A stretch of 37,221 nucleotides of DNA from Lachnospiraceae bacterium (GTDB lineage: Bacteria; Bacillota; Clostridia; Lachnospirales; Lachnospiraceae): NCBI GenBank assembly GCA_017619975.1, contig JAFZRH010000016.1, forward strand, positions 1-37,221, written 5' to 3'. The notes under the pieces are model-generated. The model had not been told where the DNA came from, made no database searches, and saw only the letters and a program-made list of their open reading frames with translations. This document shows, piece after piece, positions 7,623 to 15,829 of the stretch. The position numbers and the translations under genes were made by a program. The first letter of the stretch is position 1. Each line of letters begins with the position of its first letter.

Positions 7623-8474
7623 ATGAATCTGCAATGGTATCCCGGGCATATGACAAAGGCCAGACGGGCTATGGAAGACAACCTGAAACTGGTCGATGTG
7701 ATCATAGAAATCCGCGACGCCCGGATCCCGTATTCCAGTGCCAATCCCGATCTGAAAACACTGGGGCAGGGCAAGAAGCGGCTGATCGTTCTGAACAAAG
7801 CGGATCTGGCGGATCCTTCCGTTACCGCAGACTGGGAACAGGCCTTTCTGCAGAAAGGTTACCGGCCGGTCTCCGCGGATTCACGGCTGAAAAAAGAGGC
7901 GGAGTCCGTTCGGAAGCAGCTGGATGTCTGGGCAGCGGAAAAAAGTGAACGGGATGCCAAACGGGGCATCCGGAACCGTCCCGTCAGGGTGATGGTGGTC
8001 GGAATCCCGAATGTGGGCAAATCCACGCTGATCAATTCCCTGGCCGGCCGCGCCAGCACCAAAACAGGCGATAAACCGGGCGTCACCAAAGGCCTTCAGT
8101 GGATCCGTCTTTCCCGCAGCGTCGAACTGATGGACACCCCCGGCATTCTATGGCCGAAATTTGACGAGGAAACGGTCGGCCTTCATCTGGCTCTGATGGG
8201 AGCGATCAGCGAAGAAGTCATCCCGGCAGAAGAGCTGGCCTGTTACGGCATCGGTTTTCTGGAAAAAGCCTATTCCGGCGCTCTGTACAGTCGGTATTCT
8301 CTTGATCCGGCCGATCCGCCTTCGTTTCTGGAAAAACTGGCTGTGAAGCAGGGAATTCTGAAAAAGGGAGCTTCCCCGGACACTGAAACAGCGGCCAGAA
8401 GGCTGCTCAACGATTGGCAAAGCGGCAGACTGGGGCGGATCTCTCTGGAAAAACCTGAGGAATTTGAGGCATAA
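7623..8474 (+). CDS. rbgA: Ribosome biogenesis GTPase RbgA (YlqF)
   Basis: 283-aa circularly permuted GTPase that acts late in 50S assembly, helping install proteins such as L16. The motif order is permuted: G4 NKAD (58-61), then G1 GIPNVGKST (127-135), then G3 DTPG (171-174). The N-terminal WYPGHMTKA and the C-terminal ANTAR-like helical region are family marks. GTG-free ATG start 9 nt after lepB. The rbgA next to rnhB arrangement is conserved in Firmicutes. Confidence 0.96.
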   Translation: MNLQWYPGHMTKARRAMEDNLKLVDVIIEIRDARIPYSSANPDLKTLGQGKKRLIVLNKADLADPSVTADWEQAFLQKGYRPVSADSRLKKEAESVRKQLDVWAAEKSERDAKRGIRNRPVRVMVVGIPNVGKSTLINSLAGRASTKTGDKPGVTKGLQWIRLSRSVELMDTPGILWPKFDEETVGLHLALMGAISEEVIPAEELACYGIGFLEKAYSGALYSRYSLDPADPPSFLEKLAVKQGILKKGASPDTETAARRLLNDWQSGRLGRISLEKPEEFEA

Positions 8475-8475
8475 C

Positions 8476-9114
8476 ATGAACAGCGAAGAAAACTCTCTGA
8501 AATCGGAAAGAAAAAGGAAGAAAGACAAAAAGAACGAGCCGGTCATTCTTGTGCCGCAGCCTTCTCTCGGAAAAGATATCCTTTCGACCGTATTCTCGCT
8601 GGCCTTTATGGTCGCTTTTGTCGTATTCTTTCTGACCTGCGTCGGGCAGCGCGTAGCCGTGGAAGGGACTTCCATGGTAGACACGCTGAAGGATAAAGAT
8701 CAGCTGATCGTAGACTGTTTCAGCTACCGTTTCCTTCGCAACCCCAAACGGTATGAGATCGTTGTTTTCCGTCTGAAGGATAAACCGGATACCTTCTATG
8801 TCAAAAGAGTGATCGGCCTTCCCGGAGAGACCGTGCAGATCGTCAATTCCAAGATCCTCATTAACGGGGAAATCATAGAAGATCCGTATGCCACCCAGTC
8901 TGTTTTTCCGGCCGGTTCCGCCGAAAAAGCGATAACCCTGGGAGAAGATGAGTATTTTGTCATGGGTGACAACCGGACGAACAGCATCGATTCCCGTTAC
9001 GCAGTCGGCACCGTGAAACGCTCTCAGTTTGTCGGGCGGGCGATCTGCCGCATTCTTCCTTTCGCCAGCAGGACCAGCCTGATCCCGGAGGAGATCAAAA
9101 ATGCCGCGCCTTGA
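8476..9114 (+). CDS. lepB: Type I signal peptidase (copy 2)
   Basis: 212-aa second signal peptidase. It has a long Lys/Arg-rich cytoplasmic N-terminus (residues 9-20), one membrane segment (about 35-56), catalytic Ser66 in VEGTSMVDT, catalytic Lys110 in YVKRVIGLPGE and a canonical GDNRTNSIDSR box. The ATG at 8476 has GAGG six bases upstream; the TTG four codons earlier has none and would overlap the rbgA stop. It overlaps rnhB by 14 nt. Compared with copy 1 it keeps the full box E, so the two may differ in substrate preference (inference). Confidence 0.94.
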   Translation: MNSEENSLKSERKRKKDKKNEPVILVPQPSLGKDILSTVFSLAFMVAFVVFFLTCVGQRVAVEGTSMVDTLKDKDQLIVDCFSYRFLRNPKRYEIVVFRLKDKPDTFYVKRVIGLPGETVQIVNSKILINGEIIEDPYATQSVFPAGSAEKAITLGEDEYFVMGDNRTNSIDSRYAVGTVKRSQFVGRAICRILPFASRTSLIPEEIKNAAP

Positions 9115-9733
9115 TCTTGAAAAAGAAAGAGAACGGCTTTCTGTCATGCGCTTCTATGAACGCAGCTATGCCGACAGGGGGCTGATCGCCGGCATCGATG
9201 AAGTCGGACGAGGTCCTTTGTTCGGCCCGGTAGCGGCAGCCGCCGTGATACTGGATCCGGACAAGGAAATTCTCTATCTGAATGATTCCAAGAAGCTTTC
9301 GGAATCCAGGCGGGAAGCTCTGTACGACGAGATCATGGAAAAAGCGCTGGCGGTCGGTCTTGCCTATGTCAGCGCCGAACGGATCGATCAGATCAACATT
9401 CTTCAGGCCACGTTCGAAGCCATGCGGACGGCGGTCTCGCGTCTTGCGCTTCAGCCTGATTTTCTTCTTGTCGACGCGGTGACGATCCCTGCGATATCCA
9501 TTCCGCAGCTTCCGATCATCAAGGGAGATGCGAAGAGCGTTTCCATTGCGGCCGCCAGTATCGTTGCCAAAGTCAGCCGCGACCGTCTCATGAAAGAATA
9601 CGACAGGATCTACCCCGGTTACGGTCTGCTGAAAAACAAAGGTTACGGCACGGCTGAGCATATCGAGGCGCTGAAGCGTCTCGGTCCGACGCCGCTGCAC
9701 CGCCGCAGTTTCATCAAAAACTTCACGGAGTAA
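9101..9733 (+). CDS. rnhB: Ribonuclease HII
   Basis: 210-aa RNase HII, which cleaves RNA in RNA-DNA hybrids and removes misincorporated ribonucleotides. Catalytic carboxylates are visible in GIDEVGRGPLFGPV (Asp and Glu, residues 31-44), in LLVDAV (third Asp) and downstream of the ASIVAKVSRDR block, with NDSKKLS between them. Starts within the 3' end of lepB copy 2 and ends 8 nt before yraN. Length is usual for the family. Confidence 0.97.
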   Translation: MPRLDLEKERERLSVMRFYERSYADRGLIAGIDEVGRGPLFGPVAAAAVILDPDKEILYLNDSKKLSESRREALYDEIMEKALAVGLAYVSAERIDQINILQATFEAMRTAVSRLALQPDFLLVDAVTIPAISIPQLPIIKGDAKSVSIAAASIVAKVSRDRLMKEYDRIYPGYGLLKNKGYGTAEHIEALKRLGPTPLHRRSFIKNFTE

Positions 9734-9741
9734 ATGAATAA

Positions 9742-10092
9742 ATGAATAAACGGGAGATAGGCAGTTCGCACGAAGTGCAGGCTGCCGAATTTCTGCAGGC
9801 GCGGGGAATGACAGTTCTGATGCACAGCTTTCGCTGCCGGCTCGGAGAGATCGACCTGATCGCCTTAGACGGAGATACGCTTGTCTTTGTCGAAGTAAAA
9901 TACCGTTATTCCGACCGCTTCGGCTGGGGAGAAGATCATGTGGATCATAAAAAACAGGCGACCATCTTTCGGGTCGCCCAGGTGTATTTAAAACAGTTTT
10001 GCCGGGACCGCATACCGCCCTGCCGGTTCGACGTCGTCGCCATCGATAAGGAACAGATCGTGTATTATCCCAATGCTTTTGAAAAAAGCTGA
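9742..10092 (+). CDS. yraN: YraN family (UPF0102) endonuclease-like protein
   Basis: 116-aa UPF0102 protein with the PD-(D/E)xK-like core: GEIDLIALDGDTLVFVEVKYR gives the E-D-EVK order typical of Holliday-junction-resolvase-like folds (residues 34-54, quoted in part: GEIDLIA and VFVEVKYR). The function is poorly known. The start at 9742 is preferred to an ATG at 9734 that stops after three codons. It is last in its operon and meets the convergent PRPP synthetase gene with one base between the two stop codons. Confidence 0.9.
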   Translation: MNKREIGSSHEVQAAEFLQARGMTVLMHSFRCRLGEIDLIALDGDTLVFVEVKYRYSDRFGWGEDHVDHKKQATIFRVAQVYLKQFCRDRIPPCRFDVVAIDKEQIVYYPNAFEKS

Positions 10093-10093
10093 C

Positions 10094-11293
10094 TCACGCA
10101 TCCCCTTTTTTGATCAGATCCTGCAGAAGGCCGATGGGGCTGACCACGTTGGAAACGGCGATATTGTGATTCATCGTATTGATGATCTTACCGATATAGC
10201 CGGAAAGATCCGCCTCAAAATACCAGGGCTGCTGCAGCACGATGGGATCCCGGTAGTTCAGGTTGGTCGTTACCATATAATCGAAAACGCCTTCGTCATG
10301 CGCTTTGATATACTTCTCGAAGCCGGTAACAAACAGGCCGAAAGTCGCGCAGATAATGATCCGGCTCGCATTGCGGCGGCGCAGATCCCGGGCCGCTTCC
10401 AGAATATTGAAGCCGGTGGAAATGATATCATCCAGAATCAGAACGGTTTTCCCGGCGGGATCCGGGCCAAGATACTCGGAAGCCACAATCGGATTGACCC
10501 CGTCTTCCACGACGGTGTAATCGCGTCTTTTATAATACATGCCGAGATCGACGCCGACGGTATTGGCCAGGAAAACGCCGCGTTTCATGGAGCCTTCATC
10601 CGGACTGACGATCAGAAAATCGCCGCGGCTCATATGATCGTTGTTTTCGCTGTCCAGTTTCTGAAGAAGAACTTTCAGAAAATGATAGTCGGGAGAGTAG
10701 TTGTCGAAATCGTGCAGCGGGATCGCATTCTGAACAGTCGGATCATGCGCGTCGAAAGTCACGATATTGGCGACGCCCATGCTGCTGAGCTCTTCCAGCG
10801 CCATGGCACAGTCAAGTGACTCGCGGCGCTGTCTTTTATGCTGCCGGCTCTGATAAAGAAAAGGCATGATCACGCTGATCCGGAAAGCGGAAGAGCGGGC
10901 GGTTGCCACGATGCGTTTCAGATCCTGATAGTGATCGTCCGGAGACATATAATGCGTCCGGCCGTTGATCTTGAAACTCATGCTGTTGTTGGTCACGTCG
11001 GAGACGATAAACAGATCACAGCCGCGAACCGATTCGTGGATCATGCCTTTTGCTTCTCCGGAACCGAAGCGGGGGCATTCGGTGCGGATCAGATAGCTTT
11101 CGCGGTCATATTCGCGGGACGCAATGGTCGGATCATCTTCCAGATGATCGGCCAGATACTGCTTTCTTAAGGCTACGATGTGTCTGTCGGCTTTTTCCAC
11201 CAGTTTGCGGCAGTTGTCCATCGCAACAATCTTTAAAGGAGCAAGCGGCGTACGATTTTTAAAGAAATACTGTTTTTCCTGATCGTTTAACAT
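10094..11293 (-). CDS. prs: Ribose-phosphate pyrophosphokinase (long clostridial form)
   Basis: 399-aa PRPP synthetase, which makes PRPP from ribose 5-phosphate and ATP for purine, pyrimidine, His, Trp and NAD synthesis. The PRPP-binding loop VLILDDIISTG lies around residue 285, and the catalytic/ATP region is recognisable in PFLYQSRQHKRQRRES. The protein is about 80 residues longer than standard Prs (about 315 aa), with an N-terminal helical extension and insertions; Clostridia carry such forms. ATG at 11291-11293 follows CGGAGGATCCT; a longer in-frame start at 11356 would cover its own promoter. Monocistronic. Whether this is the only Prs of the organism cannot be told here. Confidence 0.9.
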   Translation of the reverse strand: MLNDQEKQYFFKNRTPLAPLKIVAMDNCRKLVEKADRHIVALRKQYLADHLEDDPTIASREYDRESYLIRTECPRFGSGEAKGMIHESVRGCDLFIVSDVTNNSMSFKINGRTHYMSPDDHYQDLKRIVATARSSAFRISVIMPFLYQSRQHKRQRRESLDCAMALEELSSMGVANIVTFDAHDPTVQNAIPLHDFDNYSPDYHFLKVLLQKLDSENNDHMSRGDFLIVSPDEGSMKRGVFLANTVGVDLGMYYKRRDYTVVEDGVNPIVASEYLGPDPAGKTVLILDDIISTGFNILEAARDLRRRNASRIIICATFGLFVTGFEKYIKAHDEGVFDYMVTTNLNYRDPIVLQQPWYFEADLSGYIGKIINTMNHNIAVSNVVSPIGLLQDLIKKGDA

Positions 11294-11327
11294 AGGATCC
11301 TCCGGGTTAAAGATGCCTTGCGTAAAA

Positions 11328-11356
11328 ATACTATCACTTTTCGGTGGAATTGGCAA
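11328..11356 (-). promoter_or_regulatory. Promoter of the PRPP synthetase gene
   Basis: On the minus strand TTGCCA (11351-11356), 17 bp, TAGTAT (11328-11333). The ATG is about 28 nt downstream of the predicted start. Confidence 0.6.
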
Positions 11357-11364
11357 GAAAGATA

Positions 11365-11373
11365 TGCTAAAAT
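11365..11373 (+). promoter_or_regulatory. Extended -10 promoter of the DUF512-der-plsY operon
   Basis: TGCTAAAAT (11365-11373) is a TGn-extended -10, with only a weak -35 (TGGAAT at 11345-11350). The ATG at 11398 follows 24 nt later. It overlaps the divergent prs -35 region, so the two promoters may compete. Confidence 0.5.
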
Positions 11374-11397
11374 GTGTTATCGAAGGAGGGAGGAAGG

Positions 11398-12762
11398 ATG
11401 ACCAGGCATCAGATCACCGGGATCAAACCCGGGTCTATTGCAGAAGAGCTGAATATACAAGCCGGTGATTCCATCCTGTCGATCAGCGGTCAGAACATCG
11501 AAGATGTTTTTGACTATGAGTTTTTGTGCCGCGATGAATATCTTGAACTCCTGATAGAGACCAAGGCGGGAGAGCAGATCCTCTTCGAGATAGAGAAAGA
11601 GGAAGACGAAGACCTGGGGCTCGAGTTCGGAGAAGGCCTGATGGACCGGTATCGCTCCTGCCGGAACAAATGCGTTTTTTGTTTCATCGATCAGATGCCG
11701 CCCGGTATGCGGGAGACCCTGTACTTTAAAGATGATGATGCGCGGCTCAGTTTTCTGCAGGGAAACTATGTAACGCTGACGAATATGGATGACCACGATA
11801 TCGCCCGCATCATCCGTTACCGCCTTTCCCCGATCAATATTTCGATCCATACGATGAATCCGGATCTTCGCTGCCGGATGCTGAACAACCGATTTGCCGG
11901 CATTGCCTTGCAGAAGCTGGACCGCCTGTATGAAGCCGGTCTGACCATGAACGGGCAGATCGTCCTCTGCCCCGGCTGGAATGACGGCGCGGAACTCGAC
12001 TTTACGATCCGCGAGCTGTCCAAATACCTGCCTGTCATGGAAAGTGTTTCGGTCGTGCCGGTCGGTCTGACGAGATTCCGCGAAAAGCTGACGCCGCTTC
12101 GCCTCCTTACGAAAGAGGAAGCCGTTCAGACAGTGGAACTGATCGAAAAATGGCAGAGGGAGCTTTTCCCGAAATACGGACTGCACTTTATTCATGCCAG
12201 CGACGAGATCTATCTGAAAGCCGAGCTGCCGCTTCCGGAGGAGGAACGCTACGACGGGTATCTGCAGCTGGAAAACGGCGTCGGAATGCTGCGCCTGTTT
12301 ATCGATCAGTTCCGTGAGGAGCTGTCCCATCACCGCCGTTCCCAAAAGAAGCGGGAGATCTCGCTGGCCTGCGGAGAACTGCCGGCACCGACGCTTCAGA
12401 TGCTGCTGAACGAGCTCTGCCAGAAATTTCCCGGGATCACGGCGCATCTGTATCCGATCAAAAACCGCTTTTTCGGAGAGTCCATTACCGTCTCCGGTCT
12501 GGTGACGGGACAGGATCTCATCGCGCAGCTGAAAGGAAAACCGCTCGGAGAAACGCTCTATCTGCCGGATTCCATGCTGCGCGCCGGGGAAGACGTTTTT
12601 CTGGACGATATCCACGCCGGCCGGATCGAAGAGGTGCTGAACGTGACGGTCACCGCACTGGAATGCAACGGCGCCTCTTTAGTCAAGAGCATTCTTCAAT
12701 CGGCGGGAAAACCTGCCGCAAAACGCCTGTTCCGGGCTTATGAACCGGGAGGAAAAGTATGA
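11398..12762 (+). CDS. DUF512 family radical SAM-like Fe-S protein with PDZ domain
   Basis: 454-aa protein of the DUF512 family found mostly in Clostridia and cyanobacteria. An N-terminal PDZ-like segment (GIKPGSIAEELNIQAGDSILSI, residues 7-28, quoted as GIKPGSIAEELNI) is followed by a radical-SAM-type cluster motif, CRNKCVFCF (about 86-94, CxxxCxxC), a TIM-barrel-like core and the C-terminal DUF512 domain. The function is not established. The ATG at 11398 follows GGAGGGAGGAAGG; the earlier in-frame start at 11374 overlaps the promoter. It overlaps der by ATGA, and the pairing of DUF512 with der is conserved in Clostridia, which hints at a role in ribosome or translation-related maturation (inference). 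Confidence 0.9.
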   Translation: MTRHQITGIKPGSIAEELNIQAGDSILSISGQNIEDVFDYEFLCRDEYLELLIETKAGEQILFEIEKEEDEDLGLEFGEGLMDRYRSCRNKCVFCFIDQMPPGMRETLYFKDDDARLSFLQGNYVTLTNMDDHDIARIIRYRLSPINISIHTMNPDLRCRMLNNRFAGIALQKLDRLYEAGLTMNGQIVLCPGWNDGAELDFTIRELSKYLPVMESVSVVPVGLTRFREKLTPLRLLTKEEAVQTVELIEKWQRELFPKYGLHFIHASDEIYLKAELPLPEEERYDGYLQLENGVGMLRLFIDQFREELSHHRRSQKKREISLACGELPAPTLQMLLNELCQKFPGITAHLYPIKNRFFGESITVSGLVTGQDLIAQLKGKPLGETLYLPDSMLRAGEDVFLDDIHAGRIEEVLNVTVTALECNGASLVKSILQSAGKPAAKRLFRAYEPGGKV

Positions 12763-14087
12763 GCAAACCGATCATTGCCATTGTGGGGCGTCCGAACGTC
12801 GGAAAATCCACATTGTTTAATAAGCTGGCCGGCGAACGGATCTCTATCGTCGATGACAAGCCCGGCGTGACGCGGGACCGCATTTACGCGGACTGCAGCT
12901 GGCTGGACCGTTCGTTTACCCTGATCGATACCGGCGGCATCGAGCCGGAAAGCGATGACGTGATCCTGAAACAGATGCGGGAACAGGCTGCCGTTGCAAT
13001 AGAAACAGCCGACGCGATCATTTTCCTGACAGACGTCAGGCAGGGTCTGGTCGATGCCGATATGCGCGTCGCCGATATGCTTCGGCGGTCTCACAAGCCG
13101 GTCGTCCTCGCGGTGAACAAGGTAGATCATTTCGCGAAATTCGGCAACGACGTTTTTGAGTTTTACAATCTCGGCCTGGGAGATCCGATCCCGATCTCGG
13201 CGTCTGAAATGCAGGGACTCGGCGATCTTCTGGACGCCGTTCTGAAGCAGGTACCGCGAAAAGCCGAAGAAGAGGAAGAAGACACGCGTCCCCGGATCGC
13301 GATCATCGGCAAGCCGAACGTCGGAAAAAGCAGCCTTGTCAACCGGATGGCCGGCAACCAGCGCGTGATCGTCTCCGATATCGCCGGAACGACGCGGGAC
13401 GCGATCGATACCGTCGTGCGGCGCAATAAAAAAGAATACGTTCTGATCGATACCGCCGGGCTCAGACGCAGGAGCAAAGTCAAGGAAAACATCGAGCATT
13501 ACAGCATCATCCGAGCGGTCAGCGCGGTAGAACGCTCCAACGTTGTCATTCTGGTGATCGATGCAAGCGAGGGCGTCACGGAACAGGACGCCAAGATAGC
13601 CGGCATCGCGCATGACAACAATAAAGGCATTCTGATCCTTGTCAACAAATGGGATCTGGTGGAAAAGGACAACAGCTCTGTAAAAGAGTTTACCCGGAAG
13701 ATCCGTGAAGTCCTGTCCTTCCTGGAATATGCCGACATCCTGTTTGTTTCCGCGGAAACCGGTCAGCGGCTGTCTCAGATTTTCGACTGTGTCGATCAGA
13801 TCGTGGAAGCCTGCAATCTGCGGGTCAGCACCGGCGTTCTGAATGAGATCGTCTCTCAGGCAACCGCACTGCACGAACCGCCTTCGGACAAGGGAAAGAG
13901 GCTTCGGATCTATTACAGCACCCAGGTTGCGGTTGCTCCGCCGACCTTTGTCTTCTTTGTCAACGATAAAAAGCTGATGCATTTTTCCTATCAGCGTTAT
14001 TTGGAGAACCAGATCCGGGAGACCTTCGGCTTCCGCGGAACCAGTATCAGGATAATTGTTCGCGAAAGGAGCGAAAAAGATCAATGA
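12759..14087 (+). CDS. der: Ribosome assembly GTPase Der (EngA)
   Basis: 442-aa tandem GTPase required for 50S assembly. Two GTPase domains are visible: P-loops GRPNVGKST (10-18) and GKPNVGKSS (about 186-194), DTGG and DTAG switch motifs, NKVD and NKWD specificity motifs, then a C-terminal KH-like domain ending FGFRGTSIRIIVRER. Linked by an acidic run (EEEEED). Starts inside the DUF512 stop (ATGA) and itself overlaps plsY by ATGA: tight coupling. Confidence 0.98.
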   Translation: MSKPIIAIVGRPNVGKSTLFNKLAGERISIVDDKPGVTRDRIYADCSWLDRSFTLIDTGGIEPESDDVILKQMREQAAVAIETADAIIFLTDVRQGLVDADMRVADMLRRSHKPVVLAVNKVDHFAKFGNDVFEFYNLGLGDPIPISASEMQGLGDLLDAVLKQVPRKAEEEEEDTRPRIAIIGKPNVGKSSLVNRMAGNQRVIVSDIAGTTRDAIDTVVRRNKKEYVLIDTAGLRRRSKVKENIEHYSIIRAVSAVERSNVVILVIDASEGVTEQDAKIAGIAHDNNKGILILVNKWDLVEKDNSSVKEFTRKIREVLSFLEYADILFVSAETGQRLSQIFDCVDQIVEACNLRVSTGVLNEIVSQATALHEPPSDKGKRLRIYYSTQVAVAPPTFVFFVNDKKLMHFSYQRYLENQIRETFGFRGTSIRIIVRERSEKDQ

Positions 14088-14713
14088 TCCGCCTTCCGCT
14101 CTTATTGATCGGATACCTTTTCGGCTGCGTGCAGACGAGTTTTTTCTATGGAAAGAAACAGGGGCTGGATATCCGGGAGCACGGCAGCGGCAACGCGGGA
14201 ACAACGAACGCCCTGCGCGTTATGGGCCGCAAAGCGGGTGTCATCGTGTTTATCGGCGACATGGGAAAGATGATCCTCGCCCTGCTTTTTACCGGCTTTC
14301 TGTTCAGACGGATGGGAGAGGCGTACAGCCTGCTGATCAAGCTATGGACGGCAGTCGGTGTGATCCTGGGGCATGACTTCCCTTTCTACATGCATTTTAA
14401 GGGCGGAAAGGGCATTGCCTCCACCGGCGGTCTGATGTTTTTTCTGGACTGGCGGATGACACTGTTTTCCTTCATCTGTTTCTTCGGGCTGACGTTTCTC
14501 ACAAAACTGGTTTCGCTGGCCTCCTGCGTCATGGTAACCGGGGATCTGATCTTATTTACCATTCTAATCTTGACAGGACGTATCAATCCCGGTATTATGC
14601 CTGTTGGGGAGAGTATCCTGATCATGATCTTTATTGTGGTCCTTTCACTGATCCGGCACAAAGAAAATATCGCCCGGCTGCTGAAAGGAGAAGAGAAGCC
14701 GATCACCCTGTAA
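14084..14713 (+). CDS. plsY: Glycerol-3-phosphate acyltransferase PlsY
   Basis: 209-aa integral membrane enzyme that moves an acyl group from acyl-phosphate to glycerol 3-phosphate, the first step of phospholipid synthesis. The three family motifs are present: GSGNAGTTNALR (about 35-46), GHDFPFYMHFKGGKGIAST, and a C-terminal RHKENIARLLKGEE. About five to seven membrane segments. The der-plsY linkage is common in Firmicutes. Confidence 0.96.
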   Translation: MIRLPLLLIGYLFGCVQTSFFYGKKQGLDIREHGSGNAGTTNALRVMGRKAGVIVFIGDMGKMILALLFTGFLFRRMGEAYSLLIKLWTAVGVILGHDFPFYMHFKGGKGIASTGGLMFFLDWRMTLFSFICFFGLTFLTKLVSLASCVMVTGDLILFTILILTGRINPGIMPVGESILIMIFIVVLSLIRHKENIARLLKGEEKPITL

Positions 14714-14734
14714 ACACATGAAGAGAGCCATAAC

Positions 14735-15829
14735 ATGAAGATAAACGGTAAAAAAAGCATTTGGGAGCTCATTACGGCGGGAATTCTCGGCGTTCTTTTT
14801 GTTTTTGTGCTGACGGCATGTTTTGTGCGCGTTCCCGCTTCGGCAAGAATCTCCGTCAATGAGTCTCTTTTGTCTCTGATCCAGGATCAGGCGAAGGATG
14901 AAAACGGGGCGGAAGCCTCCTGCGTGCAGGCGGCGGAAAGCTCCCGTCAGAAACGGATCCAGGATTCCATCGATTACAGTATTTACGTAGAGGAATCCAT
15001 TGCGGCGTCCGTTTCGGAATCTGCCTCCGTGGAAGAATCGATCCGGGAATCCATCGAGGAGTCTCAGTGGCAGGAGAGGAAAAGCTCGATCGCGGCTTCT
15101 CTTCTGGAACAGGCCGCGCTTTATGAATCTTTAGAGGAAAGCAGCCGCGAAGAAGAAGCTTATATGGAATGGCTGTTGGCTTCCATGGATGCCTCCCGTG
15201 AAGCATCCATAGCGGCTTCCAAAGAAGAGGCCTCGCTGGAAGCTTCCCGGGAAGCCGCGTCAAGAGAAGCCTCCAGACAAGCGGCGGAGAATCAGACCAG
15301 TCCGATCGTAACGCCCTGGAACGGGGAGAACGTCGTATTTTTCGGAGATTCCCGCACCTCTGGCTTTTATCCGAAGATCTATAACTGCTGGCCGGCACAC
15401 CTGATCGGACATACGATTTCCCGTTCCTGGGGAGATGTCGCGAAGCAGGAACTGCAGGCCCTGATCGCCCAGAACCCTGTCAAAGCCGTGTTTATGAATG
15501 CGGGGGACGATGTCAGTGCCGGGCTTGATGTTGCTATCACAAAATATGAAGGCGTTATCCGGGATTTCTCGGCTCAGGTCCCCAACTGCAAGATCTACGT
15601 CGTTTATGCGATCCCTGCCACGGCCGAAGCCGTCGAAGCGCGTTCTTTCCTGGGACTGCTGCCGCAATATAATGTATTGCTGAAGGAAATGTGCGAGCGG
15701 AACGGCTGGACCTTCGTCTATGGCGCGCAGGGCTTTTCTGATGCATGCTATGCCTCTGACGGCGTCCACTTTACTCCCTCCTGGACACGGCAGTGGTTCA
15801 ATAATATCCGGGCGGAGGTAGGATTCTGA
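14735..15829 (+). CDS. Membrane-anchored SGNH-hydrolase-like protein with Ser/Glu/Ala-rich stalk
   Basis: 364-aa surface protein. Residues 9-35 are one hydrophobic segment that ends in LTAC (Cys29), so it is either a membrane anchor or a lipoprotein signal. Residues about 65-190 are a low-complexity, highly charged stretch built from ES/EAS/REAS repeats (for example EASREAASREASRQ), likely a long helical stalk. Residues 200-360 form a GDSL/SGNH-type domain: GDSRTSGFY gives the nucleophile Ser206, and DGVHFTP (342-348) the Asp/His pair. Such hydrolases add or remove acyl groups on surface glycans. It shares one base with the DUF4358 start and precedes an MBOAT acyltransferase, which fits an acyl-transfer role. 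The substrate is unknown. Confidence 0.85.
   Translation: MKINGKKSIWELITAGILGVLFVFVLTACFVRVPASARISVNESLLSLIQDQAKDENGAEASCVQAAESSRQKRIQDSIDYSIYVEESIAASVSESASVEESIRESIEESQWQERKSSIAASLLEQAALYESLEESSREEEAYMEWLLASMDASREASIAASKEEASLEASREAASREASRQAAENQTSPIVTPWNGENVVFFGDSRTSGFYPKIYNCWPAHLIGHTISRSWGDVAKQELQALIAQNPVKAVFMNAGDDVSAGLDVAITKYEGVIRDFSAQVPNCKIYVVYAIPATAEAVEARSFLGLLPQYNVLLKEMCERNGWTFVYGAQGFSDACYASDGVHFTPSWTRQWFNNIRAEVGF

Noticed and set aside
11377-12615. 412-codon minus-strand frame opposite the DUF512 gene
   Set aside because: Shadow of a real gene: no start signal or family signature, while the plus frame has the cysteine cluster motif and start signals.
12738-14204. Long open frame of 488 codons on the minus strand opposite der
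   Set aside because: It mirrors der exactly, has no ribosome site, and its translation is low in recognisable motifs; der has full tandem GTPase motifs.
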